Both the position numbers and the translations under genes were made by a program. The notes beneath the pieces are model-generated. The model was not told where the DNA came from. It saw only the letters and a list, made by a program, of their open reading frames with translations, and did no database searches. Source: Epiperipatus broadwayi (lineage: Eukaryota; Onychophora; Udeonychophora; Euonychophora; Peripatidae). From it: a stretch of 64,000 nucleotides of DNA. Where the stretch lies: the NCBI GenBank assembly GCA_028023455.1, contig JAQFVV010000013.1:3844001-3908000 (forward strand). The letters run 5' to 3'. Shown here piece by piece: positions 11,891 to 24,762 of this stretch (the first letter of the stretch is position 1; each line of letters opens with the position of its first letter).

Positions 11891-14295
11891 TATCACCCTT
11901 TGTGGTTTGGTGCAGCAGTAGTGACAGACTCTGGCTCTCAAGTTTCATAGGTCAGGACACAACTTTTGTCACTTCCACTGCTCAATCTTCTTATGAACAC
12001 CTATACAATAAAGCCACTTGATGATGGTGATTATGATTAATAATAATAAGTGATTGCACTGTAAAAAATTAAAAATTACTTCAGTTAAAGTAACTCAGAT
12101 TATATGTAACTGAACAGAAATGACCGAAGCTTTCAATGAGTTATATCATGTTTGCAACCCAATTGCAATCATCCATCAGCCTGTAAGTCAGACCAACCTC
12201 TCAGACCATAGATATATGCTTTGTAAAGCAATTCATATAGCACATATGATGTTTCAACTTCATATGCACCTTATTTCTAGAGAAACCCTTAGCCTTAATT
12301 TTATATATATATAATTTTTTTTAAAAAAATATTTTATTTGCTTTTTTTTAAATTACAATTCTATCACAGATTACTGAAACATATTATCAAAGACATGTGA
12401 AAAGAATAAATGATCCCCAAAATGTGCTTTTCATGCTGAACCAGCACTCATCAGTTAGACTAGATCACAATCTCTTACACATATCTTCATCATTTTTTCA
12501 CTATATATCTAGATATATCAAATTATTACAGTTTAATTGATAATTTCAAATCTTCTACAGTAACCACTCTAATGGAAATATCTTAATAACTGTACTAATC
12601 ATTTATCAACCAAGACATTATCATTAACTCAAGTTTTTTGTTTGTCTTATTTAATGGATGATGTATCTACAGTGGCATAGAGGTATTACTGATAAATTTC
12701 GTTTTCTCTCATAAATTTATTCTCAGAGACAATTAATTTTATTTATAGAGATAATTACTTAATTTTAATTTTTTTCACACCTTACTCAAAAGGTGTGCTA
12801 AATTAGATGTATTGACAAAAGATAATAAAAATCACCCTCTATTACAATATATAATATATAATCATATCGGTTAGTTGACATTTGAGCATCTTAGAGGTAT
12901 ATTGAATATTTAAGAATTCCAATCTACCATTTTATCATTACTCAAAACCATATAGGGCAGTAGTTTTATACAACTAAATAGTTTTTGTTTTTTTTTACTT
13001 TCCTTAATTGGAAAATAATTCAGACCATTAAGTCCAGCATTCTTACTATTGCATGAAATTATTAGATGACTAATATGGTCATGTGTAGCTTTTGGCCCAC
13101 AAAATAAAAATGATGACCTGGTAAAAATATTTAAAAAAAATTTTTTTAAAATTTAATTTCTAAAATATTGTAATATAATAAAATTCTATTATTTTCATAA
13201 CTGAAGAATAATAAATGATGTAGATTTCTGTGATATTTATTATCAATTGAGAAACTTGCAAAAACATCAAAGAATTCAAGTACATGAATTTTGACAGCAA
13301 AATAATAATAAATATATAAAAAGGGATAGAATAAAATATCAGAAGGATGTTAGCTGTGATACATTTTGCTGCAGAAAAAAACAGTCTATCAAATAGCAGA
13401 AATGTTAACTACAAATCTGACTTCTCCCATACTGTGCAATAATGCTGTTTGCATACTTTTAATATTAATATGAATATAGTGTGAAGCAATAAAAAATAAT
13501 AATCAACTAATCATTTGTTTATTTTACAAATTATATAATAATCAGCATAAGAAATAACTTGTCAAGCTTCAATCAATGAACCTTTAGCTCTTTGGTCTAT
13601 TATTCTACCATTATGCTGAACTAAGTTAACTAAAAAGAAGTTGAGTATTTTTAAATGAATTTATGATGCATAGAAATCTATCATTTGTTAAGATCGCTTT
13701 TTTTCTTTTCAAATAATTATTTTAAATAATACAATTCATGAAACAGAAAAATATCAGATTAAAACCACCAGAAATAAACAATACTAAGGACAAAAAAAAA
13801 AAAAACTGAACATAAGGCAAAACTCTAATGACATTTTTAAACAATTCTTTTCTTTAGTATTATACAATTTATATATTAATTTCAATTTCATAAAAATGTA
13901 TGTTTCCAATTAATCATCATGGTAACATGTGTAAACATTTAGTATATCATATATAATTAAGACTTTAATTTAGTTATCTTAATGGTTTTTTAAAATTACA
14001 TGTATAAATAAAATAAATTCTGCATCTTTATTACAATATATATATATAATGTGATTCAGACCAAATAATTTATGTAAGATGTACATGGAGCTTCTTCTGA
14101 TATAAGATTCACCTTTTATGCAAATAGTCTGACTTCCAAGTACAAGTAGAACTTAAAATGTCTTGCAATTATCTGGCCTGAATCATCTCAGCAAGATATC
14201 AAATATTCTTTAGTAAAGATATATCTAGTTATTCTCAATAGAAGATTAATGATCATAAAATAATTTGAGTTGGTTTGTTGAGTACCCATCCACTA
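11891..14295. other. mostly AT-rich sequence, no gene recognised
   Basis: 11891-12010 is more mixed in composition and ends in a TTATGATTAATAATAATAAG tail. That is compatible with the 3' end of a retroposed sequence, but I cannot assign it. The rest is AT-rich with poly(A)/poly(T) tracts (for example 13135-13150 and 13790-13805). No coding frame or repeat boundary was recognised. Confidence 0.4.
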
Positions 14296-14299
14296 ATCA

Positions 14300-15110
14300 A
14301 AAAAATATTGAATTAGGAAACAGTCTCACTCCTGATGAAAGCTATTAGAACTATATATTGGTTCTATAAGCATTTCTTCCATGATTAAAGCATTAAATCA
14401 TCAAGATATAGATCCAGGATATTGTCATATTCTGAAGAATATTTATAAAAATGCAACAGCAACAATTAGATTACATAATGATACTAGGAAAGTTAACATT
14501 GAGGTTGTGACACAGAATGACTCCATATCTCCAAAAACTTTTTACAGCAATGCTATAATAAGTATTTTGTGGATTTAAATGGGAAACGAAAGGAATAAAA
14601 ATAAATGGAGATTATTTAAGTCATTTAGACTTTGCAGATGATGTAGTTATTTTTGCAAAAAAAATGCTTGAGCTTTAGGTAATGTTGCAAGAGTTATCAG
14701 ATGAAAGTAAGAAAGTAGGAGTAAAGGTAAATGTTGAAAAACTAAAATAATGTTGAATGGATTTTCTCAAAAGATGAAATAAAGATTGATTATGATGAGT
14801 TAGAAGAAGTTAACAATTAAAAATACCTTGGTCAGATTATTGTACAGATGGAAACATAATGGGTGAAATTAATCATACAATTAAACTTGTTTGGAGTGCT
14901 TTTGGTAAAAATAATTTACTACTAAAAGAAAATATGCCTATGTGTTTGAAAAAAAAATTTTTTTTAATAAATGTGTTTTACCAATTCTTACTTATGAACC
15001 TGAGACTTGGACATTTAATAGAAGAGCAATATAGAGACTTCAGACCATTCAAAGAAGTATGAAGAGATTCATGTTAAGAGAAACAAGAAAAGATCTAAAA
15101 TGCATTGGTG
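14300..15110 (+). pseudogene. RTE-clade LINE reverse-transcriptase fragment
   Basis: Several plus-strand frames together follow the RTE (BovB-type) RT pattern. In order: ALNHQDIDPGYCHILKNIY and NATATIRLHND (14390-14490); DSISPKTFYS, the Q-G-D-T-I-S-P-K-L-F block with the G lost (about 14520-14550); KGIKINGDYLSHLDFADDVV with an intact F-A-D-D catalytic motif (about 14590-14655); QELSDESKKVGVKVN (14690-14735); then EINHTIKLVWSAFGKNN (14864-14915). Stops and frameshifts fall between the blocks. Endonuclease and 3' tail are missing, so this is a dead internal fragment with approximate ends. Confidence 0.8.
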
Positions 15111-15119
15111 GTTTAATGT

Positions 15120-16215
15120 TTTTGTAATCATTATATATTATATACTTAAGTTTGAGATTAAAAATTATATTAATATGTATGCTGCAATTTTCAAGTGAGT
15201 TGACAGCATTCTAAATGTATTTAATATTAGACTTATTATTGCAAACTTTTATTTATCTCACTACTTTTAATCACATGACTTGTTTATTATTTTATCTTTC
15301 CATTGTCAAATTTTTACTAGTGTATAAATTTATTTTTTAAATAAAATTATATATATTATAAGGAGATTTTTTAAATAAAATATGAAGGTTATTATAAGAT
15401 ACAAAGACTATTACTATCAAAAAGTTATGATTGGAATTTTAATGATTGAAGCTTTGTTTTATTGTCAGGGCTGTAATGGATTTATTTAATTTTTCTAATT
15501 GTATTTATAACTTGATGCAAGGATTTAAATTTATATTTCAACAATTTCTCAATTGAATATTTTAGGAACTGATTTATATATATATTTAAATATTCATTTA
15601 TATATGTATATAGAAAACACATGGTTCATTGTGTAATTTCACATAAATTAAATTATTGCTGAAAACGATTTCTGATAATCATCAGCGGATTGTTTTTCTT
15701 TGCATTTAAATACTGTATTTATACACTGTCTTTTAAGATAATGAATAAATGTAACCTGTATTCATATTGAGGAATAGTTACACTGACATTTTACTCCTTT
15801 TATTGTAAATCTCTGTTGTGAGATTTTGTTGCATAATATTAAATTAGTTAATTTGCAGTTATACATTGCAAAAGTAACAAATCAATTAGCCAGCCATGCA
15901 TGTGGCTTGAGTTTGTACTAACTTTAGCTTAATCTTGAAATTATTTTCATTTCTAATCAAGCTTTATATTTTTTTCCATAATCAGGCTTCATATTTTTTT
16001 CCAGATAAGTGGTACATAGCCAATATAGTTACCAAACCATGTTAGTCAGCAAACTGATATCTAATTATTTTAGGTAAATAGTAAAACAATACTCAAACGT
16101 TTATTATTAGAAAATTGGAAATCTAATGACTAATACCTTCTCCATTATTTCACTGGGAGAGGTCTTTTTAATGAGTTTTTTAAGTCTCTTTTATTTCAAT
16201 CTACAATCATTAATA
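15120..16215. other. AT-rich sequence without recognised features
   Basis: AT-rich tract downstream of the RTE fragment. It has no recognisable coding, tandem or terminal-repeat structure. Any 3' untranslated region of the RTE element cannot be told apart from flanking DNA. Confidence 0.5.
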
Positions 16216-16218
16216 TTT

Positions 16219-16903
16219 AAATGAAATATTTATTTTATATGTGCTATGATTTATAAACTGTTATATTAATAATCAGCCATCAAGCTAATGCACAAGTGCT
16301 TTGTAGATTTTTAACTATAAATGAATATTCTCACTTTCAAACCCAAGATAAAGTCTTTGTGAAAAGATGGAATGAATTCATCTATCTTTTTGACCCAAAC
16401 ATTTATGTATGGGCAAATCTTAAGCATTTAGAAATGAGAGCATGAAGATGTTAAGTGATCACTTTAAATTACTTTTACTATATTTGAATGAATGATTGCG
16501 AAATTTTCGAGAATTTACGATACATTATTCTTATTTAAAATTAAATATATGTAAATGAAATATTTATTTTATATAGTGCTATGTTTTATAAACTGTAATA
16601 TTAATAATCAGTCATCAAGCTAAAGCACATGCGCTTTGTAGATAAATTTTAGAAAATTTCACAAGCGTCATTCATTCAAGCATAGTAAAAGTAATTTAAA
16701 GTGATCGCTTAACATCTTCATGCTCTCATTTCCAAATGCTTAAGATTTTCCCAAACATAAATGTTTGGGTCGAAAAGATAGATGAATTCATTCCATCTTT
16801 TCACAAAGACTTTATCTTGTATTTGAAAATGAGAGTATTCGTTTATAGTTAAAAATCTACAAAATACATGTGCATTAGATTGATGGCTGATTATTAATAT
16901 TAC
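16219..16903. repeat. long imperfect inverted repeat (arms about 250 bp) with an internal direct copy
   Basis: Arm 1 (16260-16508) reappears reverse-complemented as arm 2 (16652-16903). Matching blocks include ttaataatcagccatcaa at the outer ends, gatgaattcat in the middle and gtgatc next to the inner ends. The spacer holds a direct copy of the arm-1 start: 16219-16308 is repeated at 16553-16643. A transcript or single strand could fold into a hairpin of roughly 250 bp. This suggests a foldback or MITE-like element that has duplicated one end. Confidence 0.8.
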
Positions 16904-16956
16904 AATTATTAATATTTAAATAATATTTATTTTACAAAGCGCAGATAGTCAGTTAA

Positions 16957-17262
16957 AATTAAATTGAAAAGCTGCGAACCTCTCACACTTATTATAATAC
17001 TTATCTGATAGCCAATCAGATGTTATGATGGCTGTCTGAATAGTGATCAAACTGTAAGTACAAGACAGAGAATTTTTACAAGAAAAGGGTGGTCCATCCT
17101 CTTCTTTACTTGTCATTCAATATATCTAAGCCAGTTTCTTGTATAATTCTCTGTTTTGTGATTACGGTTTGATCACTATTCAGACAGCCCTCATAACATC
17201 TGATTGGCTGTCAGATATGTATTATAATAAGCATGAGAGGTTCACAGCCTTTCAATTTAATT
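16957..17262. repeat. second inverted repeat, about 127-bp arms and a 51-bp loop
   Basis: Arm 1 (16957-17084) starts aattaaattgaaaagctg. Arm 2 (17136-17262) is its reverse complement and ends cctttcaatttaatt. The inner parts also pair, for example tgatcaaact with ggtttgatca and gctgtctgaatagtg with cactattcagacagc. The loop is 17085-17135. It lies only 53 bp from the preceding inverted repeat. It is probably a foldback/MITE element. No transposase is encoded. Confidence 0.85.
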
Positions 17263-17269
17263 ATTAATA

Positions 17270-18555
17270 TTATAAATTCAAGTTATTTTTTCTGTTCAAA
17301 AGATTGATAAAACTGATTTAGCATTCAAATACTATGATCAAACTATGATATTTGATTATCAATAGCAGCTTGCCATTGCTTGGTATCCATTTTATTCTCT
17401 TTATATTAGCATCTGAATATTAAGAGCTACTTATAAATTTGAAATCACAAGTTCTTGAATTCATAAAATATTACACATTTTATTTATATGAAATTCCTAC
17501 TTGACTATTTCTTTAGTAATAGTTTGTGCATTGATCAGAATAAAAAATCATATAGGAAGAAAGTGTGTGTGTGTGTGTGTATATATATATCTTAGGATTT
17601 ATAAAATATATATAATTAAGAAGAGCAATCCAATATTCCTAAGGCAATGAGTAAATAATATACTATATATTTAACAAGAATCAAATTCAGAATAAATTAA
17701 ATTTACAGTCCAGATAAAACATGGCATTAACAATTATTAAACTAATAGAAACTTTGACTAGGGTAAAGAAGAATGTAATTTTAAATAATCTTATTTTAGT
17801 AATCAAACAAAAGTTGAAAATTGTAAGCATAAAATTAATACAGTTTAATAAATATGTAATTAAGGGTAGCAACCTAACCCAAACTCTCTTTCTCTCTCTC
17901 AGATTATGAATAAATAAGTTTAATAGAATAGACCACTTATTCTTCTATTGTATCAGATAGGCCAGTGATGAGACAAGAGCACAGTAACAGTGATGATGAG
18001 GTTAATTAATTACGATCATTAATTCATTAGGCAGTCATTATGTATTGAATAATCAACTACTAAACTAAAGAATACACACCAAAGAGTGCATGACCAAATT
18101 TTTTTCATCAAACAATATTAATAAGTATCCAAATCACTGCCAAAAACATCCATCAACATTGATTTACATACCTTTATTATTTAAAAATATTACCTTAATG
18201 AAGAAATATTAATGAATTGGTTATGTTTCCCTACAATAATCATTTTTACTTATTCACCTGGTATGACTGTAAAGATAATTATGTCTACCACAAATCACCT
18301 TTATTTGATCTGAGAGTAAAAATGTTTCCATACTTTCTACTACTTTCTTCTGGATTTAAATTGTCTATGCCTACTCCTCCCTTAACAACTGCTATATAAT
18401 AAGTTATAGATGGTTTAGCATAATATGCTATGTAATTAAGTTGAAAATTGAATAATAAATGAATGCAACTATTACTCTTTAATTTTAAATAACAATTTAA
18501 TGAATTATCAAATTATGATAATAAATAAAAAAATCAAAGTATATACAAATTATAG
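17270..18555. other. AT-rich sequence with a short GT/AT microsatellite
   Basis: It contains a (GT)n(AT)n microsatellite at about 17563-17590. Otherwise it is AT-rich with no coding frame or repeat end that I can support. Confidence 0.5.
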
Positions 18556-18557
18556 CT

Positions 18558-18898
18558 GTTTTTTTTTTTTGGAATTTTTCCCTCCTTTTATTTTGGTGGT
18601 GGATGTTTTTTAAAAAGGTTTTTTTTTTATTTAATTTTTCCAATTCTTTCTATTTTTGGTTATTTTCCCACCAAACAGGTTGGTGTATCCCCCACCTTTT
18701 TTTAATATCCCACAAAAAAAATTTTTTTAATCACCCACCAAAAAGGGTATGTTCTCCCCTCTCTTGTTATTTTATCACAAAAAAGGGGTTGGTGTATACG
18801 CGCTCAAAACATACAACACACACAAAAAAAAAGGGGAAAAAGAAAAAAAAAAAAAAAAAAAAAAACAAAAACCACAAAAAAAAAAAAAAAAATATACA
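18558..18898. other. homopolymer-rich, low-complexity stretch, possible sequence artefact
   Basis: T-rich on the left and A-rich on the right, with unusually many runs of the same base (ccctcc, cccacc, gggg, long A runs from 18840 on). The style differs from both flanks. Plus-strand open frames here (for example 18603-18929) exist only because A and T runs lack stops, and encode Phe/Lys runs. It looks like a noisy single-read consensus or gap fill, though a true decayed poly-purine tract is possible. Confidence 0.5.
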
Positions 18899-18899
18899 A

Positions 18900-21800
18900 A
18901 TTATGTTTCATTCATATGGAATACATTAAATTTACTTATAGGATGTGTACCCTATAAATACATACATTATCCCAAAATAGTGTGTCTATCTTTGGATGGA
19001 TTTAATACTTTATTCGGCTTTTTACTTCTCAACTTCTTCAAAGATATGTGGAATTTTGTACAAAAACACTTGTTATTTATATTCTAATTTATGAAATAAA
19101 AATTTACACTGTTTAATATTTTATAATTATATACATATATTTTAAAATTAGGAGTGAAAAAATAATCATTATAAAAATTTTACAAATTAATTAATCTATG
19201 ATTAATTAAATGCTCGCATCTTTAAACATTTGAATTAACTAGATATAATTGAAAGTCTTACCAAACTTTCAGTGGAACTACCCTAGTATTATCTTTATAT
19301 TTTCACCTTATTCTTTTAGTTTAATTTTGATAAAACATGCTTTGGAAAAAAATAACTATCTTCTTAGCAGGTTAATCTTTTTGTTTAAAAAAGTCTTCTA
19401 AATTTTGAATTTTCCACCACTGTTTTTCAATATCAATAGTTTAGATTAATTCTATTTATTTGAATTTGAATTTTTTTTGCAACCACATTTTCAATTTAAT
19501 CTGTTGACTGATTTTCAATTTTTCACAGCTCATTTGGCTGGTAAATAGGCTATGAACTCAGGAATATATATCATTTGTAGGATGACAGTAGGCGTAATAT
19601 AGAACATTTTCATGCTTATATATATTTTACTTGCCTAGTAATTACATCTGCAGAAGATAAGTCACTTAACTTGGCAATTAAAAAATCATTTTATAATTCG
19701 AACCAATGACGAACAACTTTTTCATGATTATAATTAAAAAAAACACTTCATCATTGCTAATTTTATTTACTTTTTCCGGCAAACGTGAGAGTAATTTTTT
19801 TCTTAAAGAACTTGAGGAAGTTTTATTTCTGATAGCATCAAACACTGACTGTTAGTAACTGAATTCCACTCTCAGTTGCTTACTTATAAATGCAAAGAAA
19901 ATAAAAAAACATCTACTAAAGAAAAATCAGCAACTGATGTTGCATTTCATCACTTATATATCTTCCTCGGTCTTTCTACTTTTTCCCCATGTCTCATTCT
20001 GCATTTCTTGTCTTCCCATTTGTTCATTTAATTAAGCAAATTAATTTAAAAAAAAAAAAATAAGTGAAATTATATTCTTTTTTTATTTTTAAACAATATT
20101 TTTAGTTTTACAAAAACTGAAGTTTAAAATATCAAAAAATAAGGTTATCTTTACAGAATATTTTTTAAAAATAATCATTTAACAAATATAATAAATTCAT
20201 TTCATAATACTCAATTTGGAATTTAGAAATTAATTTCAACAATTTTATACAAAAACATATGAAATAGAAATATTATAAACAATTTTATGGCAGTCAGTTT
20301 TAGTTTACTATTAAAATTATAATTTCTTTGTTTCTTCATATATCTCATTAAGTATAAATTTTAATCAATATTGTTTTTACAGAATTTTAATTATCTTTAC
20401 TTAATTTTAATAATAATAGAAATTTGGGTTTCAATATCTAAAATTGTTCAAAATTTTCAAAATTTTGAAAAATGTTCTATTGATAAAGCTACATAAAAGC
20501 TTTTTTATATAGAGAGACACTTTTTTAATAATATCCTTTTAGTATTAGTTTATGACTGAGATTATCATATCAAATCAATAATATGTGAAATGATGTTCCC
20601 AAATACATCTCAATCTTTTATTTTTTCTTTATTGAATATGTGACTTTCAATATTTCATTCGCCATAGTTTTTCTCCTGGCTAAATTGTATAAACTTATTA
20701 ATCTGACTATCCTGATTATTAGCACATATAATTTATTATTATAATATATATATATATTATTGATATGCCTATTGATGGCAGCTTAATAATGTAGGGAACG
20801 TGGAAAATTGTTGATATATATATATATAATTCTTACTTGGAATATGTCCTGCTGTTTATCTGTGCAACAGTTTTGAAGAGATTAAAAATTGACTAGATCT
20901 TTAAAATGTGAAAATACTTATGTAAAGTAAATGAATATGACTTATGTAAAACAATTACAAGATCTGTAGTTGGATATGTTTTTTAAATGAGAAGTTGCTT
21001 GTGAAAATAATATATCAAGAAGGAATTAAAAGTTTAGTTAGAAATAATAAACTTATGTAAAAATATCAAGATAATCCTAACATATACTGGATATTTAGTT
21101 AGGGAAAGGACAGATTTAATTGAAAATAATGATTAGATTACCAAATGTAATTCCTTTTAGAAGAGAATAGTTTAGCTAAACATTGGAAAGGAAATATGAA
21201 TGAATATACTGAAATGAAAATAAATCAAGATTTAAATTGGATTTATTTCTTATATATTGAAATTAATGGAATATATTTGGGAAAATATAACTTATTAATA
21301 ATGGAATTAATGATGTATTAATTTATTAAACTTGCTATAATTATGACAAACAATAATAAAGTATCAAAATTTTAAATGGGGAAGTGGAGAAAGTGAGATA
21401 TTTGGTAATACAAAAAATCTCTCATTTTAGAAATATTTTTCTCTATTTTCTCTATAATATAAAAATGATATTTACAATAAACACACAAAAAAAAGTTTTT
21501 TCATTGCTAGCTATCTAAAGATTCATATGCACTAGTAACTTTATTATTTTTGTTTAGATTAGGCATAATATATTACCTTTTTCTCATTTTTGAAGGCATT
21601 TCATTTGTAGCTGTTTACAGACAGAAACTATAAAAAGAATAAAAGTCCAGAACCATAGAATCAATCCAAGGATAGCCACTCAGAATTTCATTGCCTTAAT
21701 AGAACAGTCGCACAATTATTTAAGACAGTAAAATAAAGAAAAGAAAAACTAGAACTATACTAACCTATCCTAAGTATCATCAGCCAGTGATGCTGGAAAA

Positions 21801-22630
21801 ATAATCTAATTTTAGGATGAAAAGGAAATAATTTGAACTAAAAAAAATACCATTATGATAGGAAAAAACTTTGAAAATTTATTTCTTTAACAGAGGCTCA
21901 TATATAGCACAATTAAAATCTCTTTAAATTATAAAATAAACACTTTTAATAAACAAGTAAAATCTGCCAGCATTTTGTTTAAAATCTTATTAGTACTTTG
22001 TTTAAATCTACCTTTTTTTTATTTCATTAAATATATTAAATTATACAACGATTACTTTTGGATAAAGTCATGTATGTGTGACCTCATGTGCACACCAAAA
22101 AATGGTAAAAATTGATAATGTGCAAATTTATTTTATTTCATTAAAATTAAATGGTTTCAACTTATCAGATTTCATATATATATAAATAATTTCATGTGTG
22201 TGTTGGACTTCAAATAAATTAAAAAGATATCTAAATTAGTTAAAAATAATGTGAATGCACAGTAAATGAAAAAGATTTAAAATTTTAACAATTTACATTG
22301 ATCCTGTGGGTATTAATTAAAATTATTTTATGAATATCAATTAGTATCAATCTATCAAATTTTATAACAGATTATTAATAATTGTTATCTATTCATTAAT
22401 CCTCATTAAATATATATTAAAATTAAATCAGTCTTTTGTTCTTATTGGTCAAGTTACTGGGTATATGTGCAGGAGAAAATTAATGGTATGATTCATCAAC
22501 AGATTAATACAAAAAATAAAAGAGAAGTGGAAATTCTGAGAAACCAGTGATAGTAAGATATTATTTAGAATAGATTAGAATCCTAAATATAGAGAACAAT
22601 GGATAACTTTATGAATGAGATGCACAACTT
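18900..22630. other. AT-rich sequence without recognised genes
   Basis: Long AT-rich tract with scattered (TA)n runs (20740-20760, 20815-20830). I saw no coding frame, no paired repeat ends and no RNA gene. It supplies the left target site of the LINE at 22633. Confidence 0.5.
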
Positions 22631-24465
22631 CTAATTTTATTATTGTAGATATCTAGTGCAAAAACAAGCAGACATTATTGAAGTCACAATAGAAGACAGA
22701 GTTGAAATAAATATAAATCTCAATTCCGATATTGCCGATATCTCGTGCTCTGGAACTAATGTAACAGAGACCAACGTAATTACGCCAACATTATATATCA
22801 ATTACGATACTCCCGATGAGCATAACTGTCAGGAAAATGATTGTAAATCGAACAATATCAATAAATCAGGTTATAATAGGAATAACCCGGAATCTAATGA
22901 AAAGGAAAAAGGAAATAATGTTGGAAAAAAAAAACCAATCCATACTTAATACATCAATATCTGAGAATATGTCAATTGTACACTTGAAGGTGGATGGCAC
23001 TGCCAATGGCTGCAAAACCAAACTTAATAACCGGGAGTCGCCCAATACACCTAAATCCAACCCCAGTTGGAGTCATCAAACATCCAAAATCCTTCCCCAA
23101 AATATACTAACATACCAGCTAACTCAAAATCAACTCATTTCTGGTGAACAGAGGGTGCTAGCTGATGATGCTGACTGTTTTTCTTCCACATCAGAAGACA
23201 AAACGAACATTATAAATGCATATAATCCAAAAGCTAATAAAACTGTATATACAAATCCCCTTACATTAAGCCCAGATGATAAGCATCCAAGCACAAAATT
23301 ACTATCTAATCATAGTCAAATAGATAGTGAATCATTTCCCAGTTTAATTTTTCATAACAGCACTAGAAATAACGCGGGATGGCTCAAGGAAATACACTAT
23401 CCAAATAGAAATAAAAATAATTTAAAAATACAAGTTGGAATATCCGTTAGAATCTTATGCCATAGCTGGTCATCCACCCAACACTTGTCACAATAATGTC
23501 TCCCCTCCTGTCACTTCAAAACATACCTTATTGATGGGAAAACAAGATGAACTTGATCATAATTTGTTAAATCTCACACACGCAAATAATGCAAATCTTA
23601 TTAAACTACAAACTAACCCTGCTGATGAAACTAAATGTATTGCACTTTCTGTGTCATATTCTAGTGCAGCTTGGGCTGGAATAACACAAGCTGGGTCGGT
23701 TAACCACTCTAGCAATGGCCAACCCTTTCTTCCTGCAGGTCACAATACAGATCACCAAGGCAGCAATGCAAATCAAAAAACTGTGGGAATGGACATTCTT
23801 GAGTTGATAGAACAACAATCACACCATGCAGATGATCTGGTTCAAGTGGATCCAATTGAAAGTAACATTACACTAAATCAACTTTCAGTGGAGCAAATGG
23901 ATACTATTGTCTCAAATTTTAACCTGACTATTTCAAACATGCTTCTGAAATAGCTGGCTAACTATAGCAATGATAAGAGTATTATACTAGCGGTAACAGA
24001 CCTAAAGTATGCTCTGTTTAAATTTCCAATGAATGCCTTATTTGAGTTAATTAGAAGAGCAAATATTGCAAACGAAATACATAGGATCTCTACCCATCCG
24101 AATGACCGCTATATAGCAGTCGAATTCAAGACCTGGGCTGGCAGGAATAACATTAAAAGCAAATTTAAAGTATTGGATGATAAGATCATAGTAACTGTAG
24201 ATTTAAACAGATCATCCACTCTAAATGGGTCAATAAAAGATTGCATTACAGAAATAAATGAATCTTATTTACAAGAGATATTGGAACCCTTTGGCAAGGT
24301 GACTAGTTTCACCTACCTTCCAATTGACAAAACATTTAACATTCTCTCAAACAAAGCAACATTTAGACTGCTCCTAAAAAGGGAATAGTGCCAACAGATA
24401 TTCCAACAGTGTTGTCGGCTAGAGGCTGTCCCATGATATTATCTTTTTCAGGGGTTAGGCCACAG

Positions 24466-24561
24466 TGCTTCTACTGTGGACAAAGAACACACCTGATTAA
24501 GGAGTGTTTGAATCGTATATGTACATCTTGTGGTCAAAAAAAAGGTCGCACTCACAGATGT
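24466..24561 (+). other. CCHC zinc-knuckle pair within LINE ORF1
   Basis: CFYCGQRTHLIKEC has the exact retroviral-type spacing C-x2-C-x4-H-x4-C. The next cluster, CTSCGQKKGRTHRC, keeps four ligands but with non-standard spacing. Both lie in one open frame after the ORF1 domain, where L1/Tx1- and Jockey-type ORF1 proteins carry their knuckles. Confidence 0.85.
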
Positions 24562-24654
24562 AGGCAACAACAGACTTCTCATTCAGTTACGGAGGTGCAA
24601 CATGCTTCACAACAACAGAGTGCACAACACAACAATGTAGAACAGCAGGATGAA

Positions 24655-24762
24655 CTCAAAGCATACAAATAAAAAAAGTATCCTGATCCATGAAAGGAAT
24701 CAGCCCTCAAAGCATACAAATAAAAAAAGTATCCTGATACATGAAAGGAATCAGCCCTCCTT
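24655..24762. repeat. tandem duplication of about 55 bp in ORF1
   Basis: Two adjacent copies start at ctcaaagcatacaaataaaa, and each ends at gaatcagccct. They differ at one base (tgatccat versus tgatacat). The duplication lies just after the zinc knuckles and adds in-frame stops, so it arose after, or together with, loss of function. Confidence 0.85.

Noticed and set aside
18603-19087. Overlapping plus-strand frames of 108 and 112 codons
   Set aside because: They consist of Phe and Lys runs from T and A homopolymers; the absence of stops follows from composition, not from coding.
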